9,090 nucleotides of DNA from Anaerolineae bacterium (GTDB lineage Bacteria > Chloroflexota > Anaerolineae > Aggregatilineales > UBA3940). The notes beneath the pieces were generated by a model. It worked only from the letters and a program-made list of their open reading frames with translations, made no database searches and had not been told where the DNA came from. Shown piece after piece: positions 6,910-9,090 of this stretch; within the stretch, counting starts at the first letter, position 1, and every line of letters begins with the position of its first letter. Both the position numbers and the translations under genes were made by a program. The stretch spans positions 1 through 9,090 of the forward strand of contig JADZAD010000294.1 of NCBI GenBank assembly GCA_020852775.1, written 5' to 3'.

Positions 6910-6915
6910 TATGAT
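6910..6915 (+). promoter_or_regulatory. -10 box (TATGAT) of the GyrI-like gene
   Basis: TATGAT lies in the 71-base gap between anchor B and the GyrI-like gene. A start site near 6922 would leave a leader of about 38 bases that contains the Shine-Dalgarno sequence at 6948-6952. No convincing -35 is seen. Confidence 0.4.
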
Positions 6916-6947
6916 GAGGGTGTACTATGCAGTCTCCGGTTACTGCT

Positions 6948-6952
6948 GGAGG
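6948..6952 (+). promoter_or_regulatory. Ribosome binding site GGAGG that fixes the GyrI-like start
   Basis: A perfect GGAGG core lies seven bases before the ATG at 6960. It is the best Shine-Dalgarno match in the window and decides against the longer in-frame ATG at 6927. Confidence 0.75.
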
Positions 6953-6959
6953 TAAAACC

Positions 6960-7418
6960 ATGTTCCCCTGCGAGATTCACGAAGAGCCTGCCCGTTCTGC
7001 GTTGTCTGTACGATTCAGAGCGCCCATGCAGGAACTACCGTCTCATTTTGAACGCGCTTACGGGATACTGATAGGCTATCTGGCTGAACTGGGTGAAGCC
7101 CACGCCGGTGGGGTCTACGCTGCCTATCACAATATGGATATGCAGAACCTTGATGTCGAGGCAGGGTTTACGGTGGCCCGGCCCGTGCCAGGGCGTGGCG
7201 AGATCTCTGCCTGTACGATACCAGCAGGCTCTTACGCTATCTGCCATTACACCGGGCCGTATAACGGGGTCAGCCCCGCATATGAAAACCTGATGGCGTT
7301 TATCTCAGCGCGGGGCTATACCATCATGGGGCCGCCGTTTGAATGGTATCTGAACGGCCCTGAGGCCCCGCCGCAGGAACTGAAGACGGATATTGTGTTC
7401 CTGGTGAAACAGAAGTAA
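6960..7418 (+). CDS. Stand-alone GyrI-like small-molecule-binding domain protein
   Basis: This 152-residue protein is a single GyrI-like domain, the fold also found as the ligand-binding part of AraC/MerR-type regulators such as the Rob and BmrR families. It carries no DNA-binding domain. Family features are the N-terminal EIHEEPARSALSVRF strand (5-19), the AGSYAICHYTGPY segment (89-101) and the C-terminal FEWYLNGPEAPPQELKTDI region (127-145), with the conserved Glu128 that in relatives faces the ligand pocket. Known roles of such stand-alone domains include drug sequestration, DNA gyrase inhibition (SbmC) and hydrolysis of cyclopropanoid toxins; I cannot choose among these. The start at 6960 is set by GGAGG seven bases upstream; an in-frame ATG at 6927 would add 11 residues. 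It follows anchor B by 71 bases and precedes the WD40 gene by 28. Confidence 0.88.
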   Translation: MFPCEIHEEPARSALSVRFRAPMQELPSHFERAYGILIGYLAELGEAHAGGVYAAYHNMDMQNLDVEAGFTVARPVPGRGEISACTIPAGSYAICHYTGPYNGVSPAYENLMAFISARGYTIMGPPFEWYLNGPEAPPQELKTDIVFLVKQK

Positions 7419-7446
7419 CCGTTCGGGATCGGCATTACAGGGGCCT

Positions 7447-8958
7447 ATGTCCGGACGGCACACGCACTACTGGCCTGCCTGCGTCTACGCGGCGTTTCTT
7501 GCCCTGATCATGGTTCTGTTGGCCTCCGGCGCGCAGCCCATCCCGGTTGTCTCCGGGAAAGCGGCTGATCCACCCGCGGGGGCGATGCTGCGTACCGGCC
7601 GGGGCACGCTGAATGCACTCGCGCTTGCACCGGATGCGCGCCACTTCGCGGTCGCCAGCAGCACCGGCCTGGCGGTGTATGACGTTTCCTCCTTTGCGGA
7701 AGTAGCCTCTCTGCGAATAACGTCTCCGGCCCTCTCGCTGGCTTACGACCCGCATAGCAGCCGCCTGATAGCCGGACTGGAAGACGGCTCACTCGTCTTC
7801 TGGACAGGCGCACAGGCCGGGCAGATACCGGCGCATTCTGATCGGGTGGTGGCGGTAACGGTCTCGCCGGATGGGCTGTGGCTGGCGAGCGCGGCCTCCA
7901 ACGGGGAACTGATCGTCACCGACCTGCGAACCTTCAAGCCAATTTATCGCCAGTTCGCCTGGGGATCGGGGGTGCTGAACCGGGTGGCGCTGGCTTTTTC
8001 TCCGGATGGGCGTGTGCTGGCGAGCGGTTGGGTCGATGGCACGGTGATTCTGTATGACCGGGCAAGCGGGGCACGGCTCTCCACACAACGCGCTCACGCA
8101 GGTGCAAGCGAGGCGGTCGGCTGGCTGCCGGATGGATCAGCGTACTACTCTGGTGGGTCGGATGGTTCGGTCTTCATCTGGGAGACGCAGACCCACCGCC
8201 TGCGGCGCCGGTTGAATGGGAACCCGGTGCGCAGCCTGGCGCTGGCGGGGGACGGCTGGCAACTGCTGGCGGGGAACGCCGATGGCACAGCCATGCTGTG
8301 GGATATCCGTACCGGGCGGTCGCTGCTGGCCCTGCGCCGCGACCCTGATGAGATGCCCGGCCCCGTGCTGGCGGTCACCCTGCTGAAGGGCGGCGCGGAG
8401 GCGTTGAGTGCGGGCCGGGATGGGCAGGTCATTCGCTGGGATACCAGCCGCCGCAGGCCGCTGCGCCGCCTGGATCTCTATGGCCCCGCACTGGCGGAAG
8501 CCTGGTATGCGCCGGATGGAGGCTTCGTCTCCGCACTGGATGAGGCCAACCGGGTACGGACGTGGGATGCCATGACCGGCGATATGCTGAGCAGTGAGCA
8601 GTTTCGCGGGGTGCTGCGCTACCCACAGACGCCGGTCGAGGCACAGTTTGGCGGGCTGACGGCACGCGTGGTGGACAGCGGTATCGTCATCTTTGTTCCG
8701 GAAACCAGCCAGACGCGCCTGGTGCTCACCGGGTATCAGGATGCTGTTCTGGACGTCGCGTTCAGCCCGGACGGTGGGCGACTTGCCGCCGCCTGCGCGG
8801 ATGGTATGGTGCTGGTCTGGCCACTGGATCGACCGGATGACCCGCTGCGGCTGGCCGGGCACACGGGGCCGGTACGCTCGCTGGCGTGGTCACCGGATAG
8901 CCGGGCGCTGGCGTCAGCCGCTAACGATGGGACGCTGATTCTCTGGCCCATCCCCTGA
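7447..8958 (+). CDS. Membrane-anchored or secreted WD40-repeat propeller protein
   Basis: This 503-residue protein has an N-terminal hydrophobic segment at about residues 11-27, either a signal peptide or an uncleaved anchor; no lipobox Cys follows it. The rest is about eleven WD40-like repeats of 38-45 residues covering 50-503. Most keep the xFSPDGxxLAS strand and the DGTVxLW/YD ending, clearest in repeats at 176-215, 217-256, 431-470 and 471-503. The repeats at about 345-385 and 386-429 are degenerate. Propellers of this kind are protein-binding scaffolds; no enzymatic domain is fused here. Exported WD40 proteins are common in Chloroflexota, Cyanobacteria and Planctomycetota, where others are fused to kinases or CHAT/NACHT modules. 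It begins 28 bases after the GyrI-like stop and probably shares its transcript, with only a poor AGGGG three bases from the ATG. Partner unknown. Confidence 0.88.
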   Translation: MSGRHTHYWPACVYAAFLALIMVLLASGAQPIPVVSGKAADPPAGAMLRTGRGTLNALALAPDARHFAVASSTGLAVYDVSSFAEVASLRITSPALSLAYDPHSSRLIAGLEDGSLVFWTGAQAGQIPAHSDRVVAVTVSPDGLWLASAASNGELIVTDLRTFKPIYRQFAWGSGVLNRVALAFSPDGRVLASGWVDGTVILYDRASGARLSTQRAHAGASEAVGWLPDGSAYYSGGSDGSVFIWETQTHRLRRRLNGNPVRSLALAGDGWQLLAGNADGTAMLWDIRTGRSLLALRRDPDEMPGPVLAVTLLKGGAEALSAGRDGQVIRWDTSRRRPLRRLDLYGPALAEAWYAPDGGFVSALDEANRVRTWDAMTGDMLSSEQFRGVLRYPQTPVEAQFGGLTARVVDSGIVIFVPETSQTRLVLTGYQDAVLDVAFSPDGGRLAAACADGMVLVWPLDRPDDPLRLAGHTGPVRSLAWSPDSRALASAANDGTLILWPIP

Positions 8959-8967
8959 GCGATGCGG

Positions 8968-8973
8968 TATACT
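8968..8973 (+). promoter_or_regulatory. -10 box (TATACT) of tRNA-Leu
   Basis: TATACT begins nine bases after the WD40 stop and ends 13 bases before the tRNA, suitable for a primary transcript starting about six bases upstream of the mature 5' end. The -35 region would lie inside the WD40 coding sequence and is weak. Confidence 0.45.
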
Positions 8974-8986
8974 GATCCTGCCACGC

Positions 8987-9067
8987 GGGGCGGTGGCGGA
9001 ATGGCAGACGCCGCGGACTTAAAATCCGCTGTCTTCGGACGTGTGGGTTCGAGTCCCACCCGCCCTA
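8987..9067 (+). tRNA. tRNA-Leu (anticodon UAA)
   Basis: The cloverleaf folds fully. The acceptor stem pairs GGGGCGG (8987-8993) with CCGCCCT (9060-9066), the first pair being G-U. The D stem is GCG/CGC. The anticodon stem is GCGGA/TCCGC with loop CTTAAAA, giving anticodon TAA at 9020-9022. The long variable arm (9030-9042) is a GTC/GAC stem capped by a TTCG tetraloop, as expected of a class II tRNA. The T arm is GTGGG-TTCGAGT-CCCAC, and the discriminator base is A at 9067. It reads the UUA and UUG leucine codons. The 3' CCA is not encoded and must be added by the nucleotidyltransferase. Confidence 0.96.
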
Positions 9068-9090
9068 TTTAATCCAGAGCCGTGCACGAC

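Noticed and set aside
8137..8862. Minus-strand open frame of 241 codons
   Set aside because: It lies wholly antisense to a clear WD40 gene, has shadow-type composition rich in Arg, Gln and Pro, and shows no domain or ribosome binding site.
8736..9059. Minus-strand open frame of 107 codons over the tRNA
   Set aside because: Its N-terminus (MGLEPTRPKTADFKSA) is the well-known false protein obtained by translating the antisense strand of a tRNA-Leu; it also overlaps the WD40 gene.
8987..9090. tRNA-Leu as an integration (att) site for a mobile element
   Set aside because: No integrase gene and no repeat of the tRNA 3' end is seen in the window; only 23 bases remain after the tRNA.

Overview
The window is GC-rich bacterial DNA, densely coding, with nine genes (eight proteins and one tRNA) and very short intergenic gaps. 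The gene mix best fits a Chloroflexota (Anaerolineae-like) genome: a lipoprotein with a Pro/Thr linker and an SH3b domain, a CHAT peptidase fused to an FHA domain, a WD40 propeller with an N-terminal membrane segment, and a stand-alone GyrI-like domain. This placement is inference from gene content. No sequence signature seen here proves the phylum.

Layout. At 27-1652 (+) is a large secreted lipoprotein ending in an SH3b domain, followed closely by a roughly seven-helix membrane protein (1673-2338, +). Next is rsmA/ksgA (2392-3213, +), the 16S rRNA dimethyladenosine transferase, with a 15-base gap to a single-pass membrane protein (3229-3981, +; called anchor A here). A CHAT-FHA protein lies on the opposite strand (5928-4018, -), convergent with anchor A and divergent from a second single-pass membrane protein (6094-6888, +; anchor B). 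Then come a GyrI-like protein (6960-7418, +), a membrane-anchored or secreted WD40 protein with about eleven repeats (7447-8958, +), and a tRNA-Leu with anticodon UAA (8987-9067, +).

The main point of interest is the centre. Anchors A and B are visibly paralogous: both have a short cytoplasmic N-tail, one membrane helix, an xIYPDG motif just outside, a QQ(I/V)I...(V/I)P strand, a W-x-V-F-(F/Y)-(Y/F)-D-T motif and an RR C-terminus. They flank a CHAT-FHA protein whose catalytic His/Cys and phosphothreonine-binding residues all look intact. This suggests a signalling module in which phosphorylation is read by FHA and leads to proteolysis by CHAT, with the two paralogues as sensors, partners or substrates. 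That is inference; no kinase gene is in the window.

Two genes (27 and 2392) have a good -10 hexamer ending exactly 7 bases before the ATG, so their mRNAs are probably leaderless. Anchor B and the GyrI-like gene instead have Shine-Dalgarno sequences that move their likely starts downstream of the longest ORF start. I see no insertion sequence, CRISPR array, phage gene or clear intrinsic terminator.
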